A DNA stretch of 64,000 nucleotides from Heterodera schachtii (Eukaryota > Nematoda > Chromadorea > Rhabditida > Heteroderidae): the NCBI GenBank assembly GCA_023374025.1, contig SIJG01000032.1:1290627-1354626 (forward strand), written 5' to 3'. Position numbers and translations under genes: made by a program. Below are positions 30,912 through 42,535 of the stretch, piece by piece. The notes under the pieces were generated by a model. It was not told where the DNA came from, made no database searches, and saw only the letters and a list, made by a program, of their open reading frames with translations. Position 1 is the first letter of the stretch, and each line of letters starts with the position of its first letter.

Positions 30912-32703
30912 ATGGCACCGCCCATAAGAAAAAAGAAAAATTTTTCTCCCGACAACCGCCCGCTCATTTCTTCTACCGAAATTAGTGAAGAACATGAACA
31001 ACAGCAACCGACGGGTTCATTTGTGACAGCATTTGGAAAACGGCCAAGTGTTCGAATGGCCAAGAAAATGAATCGACCGTTGGGGACGAATTTGAAACGG
31101 TCATTCAAAATTGGCATTTAGCAACAAAACAAATGTTTCACACTCTTTCAGCTGGATTTGTAGCGACGTTTTGATGGATATTCTTCCGTTTTTTGACCGC
31201 CCTCAACTCGGACTCAAATTGGCATTGCTTTCGCCCCGTTTCAATGCGTTGGTGGACGCACATTTTGATGGCAAAAGGACGACGGAATTGACGCTTTGGA
31301 GAGAAATAAGAATTCGCAAGGACGAAGGACCAAAGCCGAGACTTTCTGTACGGATTGATGGCAAATTTGTGGGATTTCCGTTGCCGGATCGTCCATTGCC
31401 CAACAAAATCCGCTTTATGCGTCTTAATATTGAGTAAATTTAAAAATTTTTTGTTTATGTTAAAGCATTTTTTATTTTTTCAGACACATTGACCACTCTG
31501 TGCTCACATTTCTCCATGCCAACAAGCACATTTGGGACAGAAGTGGCACCAATTTGGAATTGACTCAAACCGATGATGAAGAGCCGATTTGGGATGTTTT
31601 GGCACGTGAAATTTGGCCAATTCTTGCGACAAGCATTCGCTGCTTGAACTTTGCCGATGACATTCAATTTGACTCATTGTGCCGTCGCATTTCACCGACA
31701 ATTCTCACCGATATTGATCAATTGGATTCAATCTATTTCGATCAGCTGTACCTTGATGATGAACCAAATGCAACTTCTCCTGTTGTTGAACAAGTGTTGT
31801 CCGAATGGTTGAACACTCCGACAAAAAATGGCAAATTGAAGCATTTGTTTTGCGAAGAATTGGACGGCGAAGGAAACATGGCTTGGCTCAACAGTTTCAA
31901 GGAGGTGTGTCTGGTCACATTCACATAGAATTTTTTTTGGAAAATTTTTCTAAAAAACGACAATTTCCATAAAATTCGAAAAAATCGCTTAAATTTTTTT
32001 TTTCAAAATTTGAAATTTTCTTACTAAGAATTTTTTATGAAAAATTTCTAGGTTTGAAAAAAAAATTCTTTTTTTTTTTTTTAGTTTCTGCAGCGATATT
32101 TCAGGAGGTGAAATTTTGGGCGGCGATATTTTTCAGCCGACCAGATTTTCGTTAAACGAAATGGCTAATTGATTGCTTTTTGTACAGACATTTATCCGTG
32201 CCACCGCTTCTGTCAGCTACCAAATTTCTTTTGGAGTTGACGAGCGAACAACACCAATTGAACCATTTGAATTGGTGAACAAATGGACCAATGAGAAGCT
32301 GACACTGAGCAAAGAATCATCAGATTGTAATTGGCTGTTGAAACGGTGCCCAATTAGTGAAAAGGTGGCGGCGGTGGCGGTTAAATGGGACGACGAAAAT
32401 TGGGACAACAAATTGAACAATGTCCATTTTGTTTTTTGGGCTGATTGCACTTGTATTGGGTGAGCAGCAGCAACAGACACAGACAGCATTTGAATAGAGA
32501 CCGGACGGGATCGGGATCTCGCAGGATTAAATCCAGGATCCGTCCCGAGCCTTTTTTAAATTCTTCGGGATTCGGTCGGGGTCCCTCCGACCCCAATTGT
32601 CCGGTCTCTAAGTTTTACATATAAAGAATTAAAATTTAATTTAAGCCCATTGTCGCCACCAGAGGAAGAAGAAAAAGAAGCGGATGAAAACAACGAAAAT
32701 TAA
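30912..32703 (+). CDS. A-type F-box-like protein with basic N-terminal extension, 406 aa
   Basis: Exons 30912-31099, 31152-31433, 31484-31904, 32188-32459 and 32646-32703 sum to 1221 nt in frame. The first exon starts MAPPIRKKKNFSPDNRPLIS and ends RMAKKMNRPLGTNLKR. It is homologous to exon 1 of the 12043 gene and carries an acidic/Gln patch (SEEHEQQQP) between two basic patches. Then come WICSDVLMDILPFFDRPQLG, HIDHSVLTFLHANKHIW, SPTILTDIDQLDSI, EQVLSEWLNTP, TFIRATASVSYQISF, PFELVNKWTNEKLTL, WLLKRCPIS and CIG, with tail PLSPPEEEEKEADENNEN. From exon 3 on it is closest to the 6774 gene, while its exon 1-2 resemble the 12043 gene, which suggests exon exchange between paralogues. Intron 4 carries the TAGAGACCGG element. 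Confidence 0.85.
32495..32610. mobile_element. TAGAGACCGG element, second copy
   Basis: Same ends and interior as 8552-8660 plus a seven-base CCAGGAT insertion, at the homologous spot of intron 4. The shared position marks a duplication of the gene's 3' half after insertion. Confidence 0.75.
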
Positions 32704-33182
32704 TTATATACGAGAAATGATCGATCTCACCGATTGGAAACGGATTTGATTTGATGCTTTCATTTACTTTCATCAGAAATGCTTTTGTTAATTTTACACT
32801 CATTTGCTTGCTTTTTTTGTTGTGAGAATTATTGGTATCAATTGAAAAGCTTAATATCTATTGAATTTTTTTTTTAAATTATTGGCAAGGGCACCCTTAA
32901 TTTGTACTTTTTCTCATCCTTCGGATAATTAAAAGAATTTTTTTTTCAAACTTGAAATTGACGAAAATCTCTTTTGGCGAAATGTCTCTTTACAAATTTA
33001 AAATTTTTAGTTGAGCAAAAACAAAAGCCTAACAATAAGCATCCGGCTTATTTTGCCGTTTTCTTCGATCACTAAAATACTAATACATTCTGAAATATGT
33101 TCAATATTTGTTAAATTTTTAGTTACTCGCAAACCATTCAATTTCAAAAAACAATTCCTTTCAAAACAAAATAAATAAATAA
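32704..33182. other. Intergenic, A-type 3' flank and upstream of RCC1
   Basis: Begins with the A-type 3' block (GAGAAATGATCGATCTCACC). No TATA or other promoter motif of the RCC1 gene was recognised. No gene seen. Confidence 0.4.
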
Positions 33183-36100
33183 ATGGGCACACCCTCCAGG
33201 CGTGGCAGGAAAAGGAAGTCTGAAGTAGTGCCCGATAAAAGAACATCGACATCTTCAGCAAGATCAAGTAGATCACAGTTTATCTTGCCAACAAAATCAA
33301 AAAATTTCAAAATAATACTAAAAAAACGAAATTAATAAAAAAAAAAATTTCCAAAAAATCGGAGTTTCTAAGAATTTTCATGTTCCATAAAGCAAAAAAA
33401 AAAAAACATTTTAGAAACTTTGATGCCGCGCAAATCATTTGTGCCGTTGTCCATTGAACAGTTTCGGCCAACCGCGGTCGGCACACGCGTGCTGAGCTGT
33501 GGCGAGGGCGAACAGTTGGGCCATCCAAATCGTAACACAACGAAAAAGCCGCGTGCCATTGGCACATTCCCAACCGACATGGCATTTGTTCAGGTTTTTG
33601 GCTGTTTTTTTGGGAGGATTTTTACTTAAATCTGAGCACTTAATTTTTAGTTAAGTCATAAAAACCGTCAAAAAATTAGTCATGGAAATCGAATTTCATA
33701 GGGTTCAAAAAATGTAAAAAAAACAACATTTTTTAGGTCACTGCGGGCGGTGTTCACTCGCTGGTGTTGACCACTGATGGACGTGTGTTCAGGTTTTATA
33801 TTACACTAATAAGAAATAACGTGTCAATCCGGACAAAAATCCAAAATTTATCGCGCGAATTTAGTATTTTTAAGAAAATTTCAAAAATTTGAAAACAAAA
33901 ATCAGCGATTTTTTGGAAAAAAATTTCGGGTGTTTAATAAATGTACCCAAATTGACCATCCATCATCACATATATTCAGCACTTTTTTTTGTGTCAGTTG
34001 TCGCATCAACGATTATTTTCAATCGACAAAAATTAAAAATTTCTGAATTTAGTATTTAAAATTTTTTTTTTTAAATTTGAGAAAAAAAAATTTTCAGCGA
34101 TTTTTTGGAAAAAAATTTCCGTGTAGTTTCAAATTGACCATCCATCATCACATATATATGCATCGTTTTTTGTGTCAGTTGTGGCATCAACGAGAAGGGC
34201 ACTGTGCCGGTCCAAGGCCTGGAGGCGGAAGGCACCACCGACACATTCAGCGAAATTGTGTTCACCACCGACATCCAACGGCTTGGCAAAATTGTGCAGA
34301 TAACTGCCGGCGCGTCATGTGAGTGAGCGCCTGTCCATTTTCGTTTTAATTAGATGACAAATTTGGATTTAATCCCGGCAAAATTGGCATTTTAATCCCG
34401 GTAATCCAGTCCCGGATTCACTATTTTCAAAATTCCGGATTCTAAGAATTTCATGAAAAATTTTTTAGTCTCCGCAGCGCTCACCGAAAAGGGCAGTGTC
34501 ATCGCGTGGGGAAATTTGAGGGTAAAATTTTTTTTTTAATTTTGGTATTAAACTATTTTAAAAAAAATTTTTCGTTTAAATGTAGATGCTACTGAATATT
34601 TCCAAGCAAATTTTTGAGAGTTGTTTCTTTGTTGTTGTGCACATTACACTGTAAAAAACGCAATTTTTGAGACTTCACCATTAATTAATTTAAATTTTTT
34701 TTTTTTAGGATACCCAAGGGGAAGTCAATGTGCACGAGACGCTCACGGACATACAGAAGAAGCCGATGGTGGTGATGCGGCACAAAAACAAACAGAATTG
34801 GCACATTGTCAAGGTGTTTTGAGGGGGTTTTTTACGAATTTTTTAAATGGTAAATTCAAAAAAAAATTTCCGTTTTTAAGATCGCTGCTGGCGAAAACCA
34901 TTTGGCCATGCTGTCCAACGAGGGCCAAATTCTGACATTTGGCGAAGGCTCCATGGGCCAACTGGGCCGCTCGGTGCGTACCGAGCACATTCGCGCAAGT
35001 AAAACTTTTTTTAATCTTAGTGGTTGCGGAATGCATTACGCCCCCCCCCCTCGAAAAAATTTTTATAAGAAAAATGTTATTTTTCAATAATTTTTTGAAA
35101 AAAATTCTACAACACACGCTGATTGTTAGTTATTCATCAATAAAAATTTAACTAACCGCCGAAAATTTTTTTTTTTTTTTGCAAATTTTGAAATTAAAAA
35201 ATTTTCGGGCGGGAGTGGGGGGTTTGGGAAACGGCAGGGAAAACAAACTGCTTTTTCGTGAAATTTTTATTTATCCCACCCAAGGGTATATGGTCGATGA
35301 ATCGGGCACCTTGCTGACACTGCGCGTGTTGGAGCACAAACAGTTTGTGCGCTTCGTCAACATTTGGGCGCGCGGCTTTTGGACCATTGGCCGGGCGGAG
35401 GACGGGCGTCTTTTTGTGTGCGGCCTCAACAATTTTGGGCAGCTTGGCGTGCCGCCCCAATCGTCGCCGACGCACCGCAAATCCGCCGCGGGGACCAGCG
35501 ACGAAGGTGGGGAAGAGGGGAGGGAGGAGGCTGGTACACAAATTTTCCACCCCCCCCCCCCCTCCGATTTTTTTTTAAATTTTGAAACAAAAATTCAAAA
35601 ATTGGTAAAATACGAATTGCCTTTGTTCAACATTGTGCAACTTTTCCTTTGTACGATGCCATTGCTTGTAGGGTTTATAATGAGTTAATGTTTTTTCGAA
35701 AGTTTTCCAAAAAACGCTCAAAAATTTTTCTTGAATTTTTTTACAAAAAAAAAAAATTTTCTGGGGGGGGGGAGAGGGGAGTTGCCCCAGGGGGAGGCAG
35801 GTCTCCAAAAAATTTAAACAATTAAAACAAAAGGGTTTATAAGAATTAATGTTCTTCGAAGGTTTTCCAAAAAACGATTAAAATTTACAAAAAAAAAAAA
35901 AAAAATTTTTTTTTAATTTTCGAGGGGGGTGAGGGGAATTGGTCCCGTGGGAGGCATGTCTCCAAAAAATTAAACAATTAAAACATTCCCCATAATATAT
36001 TCAGATGACGGTGGCATCGGTCCGCCCAAGCCAAAATCGCCGGCCACCATCGCCGCTGGCCAAGAGGAGTCCAACAAAGTGGCACTGCTCACTTGCGCCA

Positions 36101-37259
36101 CCGCGTTTCCGGCCGACAAACGGTGGACCCATGTGGCGGGTGTGCAGCATGTGATCTGTCGGAGTGGGGACAACAGCCAAATTTATGGGATTGGCAAGAA
36201 CACGGACAACGCGTTGGGCCTCGACACGTGGCAGGTTGTGTATTTTTGAAATTTTTTTCGAAAAAAATTTACCAAAATTTTGATTTGTCTATTAATTTTT
36301 TCCTAAAATTTTCCAAGAAAAGGCTGGAAAATTGCGAAAAAAAAAAAAATTTCAGGGAAACCATGACGAGGAGCACTGGCGCTATGACACACTGCAGCAC
36401 ATCCCATTGCCGGACGGAGTGAACGCCGTGGCCGGCGTGGACGCAACGCTGGGCGCCACCATATTTTGGACGGACGATGGTCAGTCAGAAAAAATATATA
36501 AAACATTTTCTAACAATAAGATTCTCGATAGGAAAAAAAAATTTTTTTTTTTTTGTAAAAATTTCTGTTTGATTTTTTTTTGGAGAGATTTTGGGGTGCA
36601 CCAAAACTCCTTTTCAATTACAAATGTTATCTCCACTTTTCGACTCACAATTCATAATGCTTTTTCGAAGCAACAATTTTTTAATTTTTTCCTAAATTTT
36701 TTTTGCAGGCCGAGTGTTCGGTTTCGGCTGCGACACGGTTGGCCAGCTCGGGCTGGGCATCAAGGAAGAGGATGAGAAGGTGGTGTCGAAGCCGCGTCAG
36801 ATCACTTCGGCACATTTGGACGGATATCGAGTGCTGGGCGTGTCCATTGCCGACAACCATGGTGGGGGTTGAAAATTAGAAAAGTGCGCGTCGTTTCACC
36901 CCTCCAATTTTTGGAAAAAATTTTTGAAAATTCTTATTGTTGGTTTGCAAATTTTTTGGAGCCTTTGCACCAAATGAGCAAATAAAAAATTTCTGAAAAA
37001 TTGTATCAATTTAGTAAGACAATTTTATATGAATTTCATTTCATATCTAAGTCAAGGAGGGGCCTGGATACAAAAAATTGGCTAAAATTTTTTATTTTTC
37101 CAAATTTTTTTTTAAGCGCTTTTTCTCGCCGCGTCGGTTGATCAACAGCCGCCGCTGCCATCAGCTTCACCACCACCAAAACAGCAGAAGGTCCAGCAGC
37201 AGCAACTGCAGACCAACGGCAACGGAATATTGGAAACACCGATTGATGGCAAAGCTTGA
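33183..37259 (+). CDS. RCC1 orthologue, Ran guanine-nucleotide exchange factor, 535 aa
   Basis: Twelve exons: 33183-33267, 33415-33593, 33737-33792, 34179-34318, 34469-34521, 34709-34813, 34881-34998, 35285-35506, 36005-36234, 36356-36479, 36709-36861, 37117-37259. Phases agree at every junction and the total is 1608 nt. RCC1 is the chromatin-bound exchange factor that loads Ran with GTP in the nucleus. The N-terminus is a basic nuclear signal ([14 protein letters not shown]). Propeller blades show [80 protein letters not shown] and [11 protein letters not shown]. It is longer than human RCC1 (about 421 aa) mainly through a Gln-rich tail and an insert around [16 protein letters not shown]. 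elegans calls the orthologue ran-3. Exons 7, 8 and 12 follow AAG acceptors. Single copy here, unlike its neighbours. Confidence 0.93.
33905..34010. repeat. Duplicated intron/exon-start segment with decoy splice acceptor
   Basis: About 33905-34010 repeats 34090-34195: CAGCGATTTTTTGGAAAAAA, GACCATCCATCATCACATAT and TTGTGTCAGTTGT(C/G)GCATCAACGA. The first copy ends in the same acceptor and first 20 bases of exon 4 but then diverges, so only the second copy can be the real exon. Confidence 0.75.
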
Positions 37260-38071
37260 TTGATTGGTGGATGGATTGGATGATTTTTATTTATGTTTTG
37301 ATTTGGATCACATCACAAATCATTTTTTGTGTCTGCCCTTCTCTAATTTGTTTGTCGTCGTCTCATTTTGTTTCATTTGTTTATTGTTGCTCTCTCTCTC
37401 TCTTCCCCCCTCCCTCTCTCTCGCTCTCTCCGCTCCCCACACTATGCGCACTGTACTGATTGGCTTTTTGTTTGTCTCGATTTGTTTGGCTTTTCTTCTC
37501 TCTCCCTCCCTCTCTTCGCTTCCTGTTGCTTGCTTTTATCCCTCCTTCATCCCTCCACCCCTCACTGGTCAAAGGCAAAGCGTATACAATAAATTAAATC
37601 CAATTAGAGGGATTGAATTGATTAAATGCCTTTTTAACGGATCGCAAAGTACACATAAAAATGAATTTTAGAGAATGGCATTTTGCAATTTTTGGCAGCG
37701 TTCAATGACTGTTTTTTGTTTTGTTTATTGTGTGCCCTCCTCGTCCAGTTTGGTCGCTTTTCTGAATCTGAAGCAGTACATTTTGTCATGTGACACCGCT
37801 GCTGCTCTCCTCCCGCCGATGCATCATCATCATCTTGTTTCATCATGTTTTCGTTTAATCTATGTTTTTTTTCTTCCGATTATTTATTTATTCTTTTTTG
37901 TTTGGTTTTTGAAATGATGCGGCAGCCGCCATGAAGAAGAGAGTTCATTTACATAATTGTTGTTGGAGAATTAAATCATAAAAAAATCGCCAAAAAGTTA
38001 GAAAGGCGCTAAAGAGGGCCCGGAAATTTTATTGTGGACAAAATAATTTTTTTTACGATTTTGGTCATAAC

Positions 38072-38166
38072 TAGAGTTGGTCGGGACCGTGAATTTTGGG
38101 AAAAATCGGGACCGGGACTTCGGTACTCAGTTGTCCGTGTTTTGGTCCCGTTCCCGACCAACCCTA
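38072..38166. mobile_element. hAT-like element, TAGAGTTGGTCGGGACC
   Basis: Ends TAGAGTTGGTCGGGACCG and CCCGACCAACCCTA. Flanks GTCATAAC and GTCATCTT agree in 6 of 8 bases, consistent with an older insertion. The interior holds TCGGGACCGGGAC words. Confidence 0.7.
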
Positions 38167-38481
38167 GTCATCTTTTTTGAAAAACAATAAAATTTTCTTG
38201 AAATTGCTTGTATGTAGATAGAAGAGAGTCTGAAGTGCTAATTGAATGATACAAAGAATGTTTTCATTTACTCGACTTTGACAAAATTCGAGAATCAACA
38301 AAAAAAGTGCAAATTTAATAACTTTTGAAAAACCTAATAAAATTTTTTTAAATTTACCAAGCTACTAATACGCAATTCAAGGGCTGTCGTATGATACCAA
38401 GAATGTGCAATTTGGTTGAGTCTGAGAAAAGTTGAGTTTATTTAGTCAAAAATCTAGCAAATTTTTGCTTTTCGTTTTTTC

Positions 38482-38661
38482 TAGAGTTGAGCGGGACCGG
38501 GAATTTTGGGCTTAACCGGGACCGGGACCTTTGCGGGTTGAAAAACCGGGAATTTTTGGCTGGGAAACCGGGAAAAAACCGGGACTAGTCACGGTCCCGG
38601 TCAAAACCGGGACGTCGGTACTCAGTTGTCCGTGTTCAGGTCCCGGTCCCGCTCAACTCTA
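38482..38661. mobile_element. hAT-like element, TAGAGTTGAGCGGGACC (copy 1)
   Basis: TAGAGTTGAGCGGGACCGGG and its inverse at the right end. Flanks (G/A)TTTTTTC agree in 7 of 8. The interior reiterates ACCGGGACC and AAAACCGGGA and ends in ACTCAGTTGTCCGTGTTCAG. The same family as 52107-52237 and, inside, 61276-62502. Confidence 0.8.
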
Positions 38662-39995
38662 ATTTTTTCCATTGCCGTCTTACGCTGCTCCTTCCTTCCT
38701 CTTCATCCGTTCCTTTTTTCTTCCTTTTCCAATTGTTGAGCAATTTCCATATTGTTTTTGGGTCCTATCTCTCTTCCGACTCGCTTCGCCTAATAAATAT
38801 TATTCGCATCTGTGCCTTCCCCCCCCCCCGTCTCAATTCACATTTTACTCCATTTTTGATCGCTTAAATATTTGTGATTTTGTCCCTCTCTCTGTTGACC
38901 AACTTATGCCTATTCATCCAATCCCCCCCCCCCCTTTTTTTCTCCGATTTTTCTTTCTTTCTTTGTTTGGGTGCGGCGGATGGGACAAATTCACCCCAAG
39001 GGCGTAGCCAGACCCCTGGCTTCGGGGGGAAGGCTGAAGTAAAAAATTCAATTTTAGGAGTGTATACTTTCTTTTTTCATTCGGTTTTTAGGGAGTGTAT
39101 TTTTCGTTTTTTGAAATCATGAATTATTAGGGCGCGTATTTAAAAAAAAATCATCTAATAAAAGCGCACAAATTCAAAACAACCGAGTCATTTTTTGTAC
39201 CTTTTTGATGATTTTTTTTCTACCCCAATTTTTTCGGTTCGGTTTCAGTGACTATAAAAATAATACAGAAAATGTTGTTGCTTCTTGTTGTTTAGAGAAG
39301 GGCAATTATTTATTCAGCATTTTTGTGACACCAATTAATTGTCAGACGGCAAAGTGTGCAAATTGAACCGTGAAAAATGAACAGACGGTAAGGAGTTTTT
39401 TGAAAAAAAATTTTTTTTTTATAGCTTTGCTCTAAAGCAACCAAATTTTTCATTCTTGATATCATTGGATAGGTCTAAAGGTTCTCTATTTCCTGACAAA
39501 TTCAAAAACAAAAAAAGTTTTAACTCAAAAAAGTTATGGCCAAAAACAAATAAAATGACTCCGCCCCCGTTAATTTGTTTGACTCAATAAAAGTCGATTG
39601 GACTCATAAAGTGAGTGGATTACATATAGCCATTTTTCCCGCATGTTCAGCTGGCTTTGTAGCGATGTGTGGATGGACATTCTGCCATCCTTTGACCATG
39701 CACAACTCGGCCTCAAAATGGCATTGCTTTCCGACCGTTTCGACGCGTTGGTGGACACGCATTTTGATGGAAAAAGCGAGTTGACGACATTGGAAATGGA
39801 TCAGAATTTGCAAGGATGAAGAAGCCGAACCACCGAAACCGAAAGTGTCTGTGCCGATCGGTGCCAATTTTGTGCAGCAATCTCCGTGGGAGCCGATGGA
39901 TGGCAATTTTGTGCATTTTCCGTTGCCGGACCGTCCGCTGCCAAACAAACTCCGAATTCGTTTCATGATCGAGTAATTGTTTTTTTGCTTTTTTT

Positions 39996-40303
39996 GGTAA
40001 CACTGTCGATGGTACCCACGTTTGAAAAAAAAAAATTTTTTTTTTTTTTTCTAAAGACATGAAATCATATTTCCGGGGGTTTTCGGGATTACTGATCACG
40101 AATTCGGCTTGAACTAAACAAAATTTGACCTTTTGTTCGAATACGGGTTCGGGGGGAGGGCGAACTTGGTCGAAATTGATGTCAAATGGGGATTCTGCGA
40201 CCCTGCAAGCCCCTAAGACAACCTTAATTCCAGAAAAAAAAAATTTTTGCAAAAAAAAAATGTTTTTTTCTAAAAAGAGGGGGGTACCATCGACAGTATT
40301 ACC
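39996..40303. mobile_element. GGTAAYACTGTCGATGGTAC inverted-repeat element in intron 2
   Basis: GGTAACACTGTCGATGGTAC on the left and GTACCATCGACAGTATTACC on the right form 20-bp ends with one mismatch. The inside carries the GAATACGGGTTCGG and GTCAAATGGGGATTC words of the dispersed TTCGAA family, which suggests that many loose copies of that family are parts of this element. Confidence 0.78.
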
Positions 40304-40871
40304 ATTTTTTAAAATAATAACTTGTATGTATGCATATGTATTAAAGCATTTAATCTATATTTGTTCACAGGTACATTGACCATTCCGTCATTGAATTTCT
40401 GCGTGCCAATCAGCAAATTTGGGACACCAAAGGAACTACCGTGTATTTTTGCGTGGACGGCACCGAAAGTGATGCCCATCATCAGCAACAACAGCATCAG
40501 CAGCATTGGGATGTGTTGGCCCGCGAAATTTGGCCCATCTTTTCGGCAAATATGAGAAAGTTGATGTTCAACAACAGCCAATGTTTGGACCAATTGTGCC
40601 GTCGCATTTCGCCGACACTTCTCACTGATCTTGATCAGTTGAATTGGATTTACTCCGGACGTCTTTTCCCCGATGTGTGTGCTGCTGATGGATCAAATGA
40701 ATTTGCGGCTCGCCAAGTGCTGTACAAATGGTTGCACACGCCGACAAAAGATGGCACGCCGAAGCAATTGTATTGCCGTGAGACGATTGGTTTTCCAAAC
40801 AACCAATGGGTCCACAATTTCGCGGAGGTAAGATGTGGTCCGCAATATTGGTACTTGTACAGAATTTAGAC

Positions 40872-40952
40872 CACGGATGGTAGGTATTCCGAGGCACCAA
40901 AAATTTTGGGAAATCGGAATTCCGAGGGTCAAAAATCCGTGCCATCCCTGGT
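40872..40952. mobile_element. Decayed CAGGGATGGCA-type element in intron 3
   Basis: CACGGATGGTAGGTATTCCG on the left and TCCGTGCCATCCCTG on the right resemble 18139-18254. Flanks ATTTAGAC and GTTCAGAC agree in 6 of 8 bases. Confidence 0.65.
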
Positions 40953-42048
40953 TCAGACCACATAATTTTTTTTTGTTTTTAATAAAATAAACATGTTTAC
41001 AGGGATATTCGGGCTCGCTGATCACAAATATGACATCCATTCCGATCAATTTTGAATGCCCGTACCCGAGTTCGAACAAAATTCAAAAATTCTTTTCACC
41101 AAAACCCACCTTTATTGTTCAAAATCATTCAAATACACTGAATTAATTGAATAGAAAATAGTGATTCACATGGTCTCATTCATGAATCGATTTTGGATAA
41201 TAAAGGTGGATTATAGTAAAATTAAATTTTCGACTTTTGTTCGAATTCGGTTTCCTGAGTTTGAAATTGGAGAAATGGATCTGATAGTACCGCATATTTT
41301 TCGTGTCAAATTGTTGTTTTTGTTTTGCCAATTTTGTGTTGTTTTTTAGGAATTTCCGCGTGCCACCACTTCGGCCAGTTACACCATCAATTTCAATTTG
41401 TATTTGGTCAAAATGCGAATTTGGCCATTTGTATTGGACAACAAACAGACGAATGAGAGAATGACGCTGATCAAGGAGCCGGATCGTGGTGCTCAACTCG
41501 GTGATTGGCTGTTGAATCGGTGCCCATTACGGATGAGCAACAGCAGCAGCAGAAGAAAGACGAAAATTCGGATGCCAAATTGAACTCAGTGTACTTCCGT
41601 CTTCGTGGTGATTGCATTGGGTGAGCAGCAGAAAAAGAGAGGAGACAGTAAAATTTAGAAAAAAAAAAAATTTTTCCAGCGATTTTTTTGAAATTTATGA
41701 TGAATTAATAAGTTTTTTCAAAAAATTTTCCAAAAAATCGCCTAAAAAATTTTACCTTATAATCTTCATATAAAAATTTTCTAAATTTTTTTTAAATTAA
41801 AAAAAATGCGTCGGCGAAATTATGTCCCGGCGAAACGAGGACAGTACCCTCTGTACGGTACTACTTTCTTGGCTGGCGTCAGGGCTTCTGGCTTCGATTT
41901 TTTCAAAATTTTTCGTGGCTCTACTTTTGTGTAAAAATGTTTCTAATCCATTTCAAATTGCGCTTAATTTAGGCCGATGTCTCCGCCGGATCAAAGCGAT
42001 GGAAACGCGGTCTCTGCTCCCGCCGGGCCCAGTGATCATGGAGAATGA

Positions 42049-42535
42049 GAAGTGATCAGTTAACAAATGACCGCGATCATTTTTGAATTAGGAAAAGAAT
42101 TATTTTGATTGATGCTATATGTATTTGTTTTGTTCTTTGAACTGTGCTTACTCTCTTCGTTCATTTTTTGCGTCCGAACGCATTTTTTTGATAAAAAAAT
42201 TTTCTGCGTATCATTGAGTTAAATTTTTTTGTTTTAAATTGGTTTTTGGCCGATTTTGAGGATAATTTTTTCGTGGTTTAAAAAACCTGTTCAAAAATCA
42301 AAACTCATAAATCAAATCCGTTTATCACAAGCCATTTTCTCAATGATTACTCCCAATGAATTATATAAGACATATACAATAATACAACAATGGAAATGGA
42401 CGAATTTGCGAGCAAGCAAATGTCAAATACTTAACACAACAATATTGAAATGGCATAGTGCCAACATCATTTACGGTCATATAATCGCATCAATCAACCA
42501 ATTAATCATTCATTCATTTCTGCTTCTATTGCTGA
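42049..42535. other. Convergent 3' flanks of an A-type and a B-type gene
   Basis: Includes TTTTTTGCGTCCGAACGC, repeated near 50127-50145, and AATTGAAATGGCATAGTGCC-like sequence, which recurs downstream of every B-type gene (for example 47270, 50597, 54768, 58585, 62898). No gene seen. Confidence 0.5.

Larger units (their letters stand above)
37260..39376. other. RCC1 3' flank and long gene-free stretch
   Basis: 37380-37570 is CT-rich (CTCTCTCTCTCTTCCCC). Several overlapping open frames here look like composition artefacts. AATAAATTAA near 37588 may end the RCC1 transcript. Two hAT-like elements lie at 38072 and 38482, and a lone left end CAAGGGCGTAGCCAG at about 39000. 39320-39376 resembles the conserved block upstream of A-type starts (TTTTTGTGACACCAATTAAT). 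Confidence 0.5.
39377..42048 (+). pseudogene. A-type F-box-like gene with two single-base frameshifts
   Basis: Exons 39377-39387 (MNRR), 39651-39972, 40371-40827, 41350-41620 and 41975-42048. Exon 2 starts WLCSDVWMDILPSFDHAQLG but after KSELT the frame slips by one base near 39788. The other frame continues WKWIRICKDEEAEPPKPKVS, FVHFPLPDRPLPNKLR. Exon 3 is intact with an unusual His/Gln stretch (HHQQQQHQQHW). Exon 4 slips again after NRCP near 41526: CCATT where CCAATT is expected. The other frame gives TDEQQQQQKKDENSDAKLNS to GDCIG. Exon 5 reads PMSPPDQSDGNAVSAPAGPS. Splice sites are all good, so decay is recent or the indels are sequencing errors. Confidence 0.8.

Noticed and set aside
32104..32170. 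Additional element (GGCGGCGATATTTTTCAGCC) in intron 3 of the 30912 gene
   Set aside because: One possible end is visible but no matching opposite end or target duplication.
37264..37671. Open frame of 135 codons after RCC1
   Set aside because: CT-rich low-complexity sequence, open in overlapping frames; no splice or coding signal.
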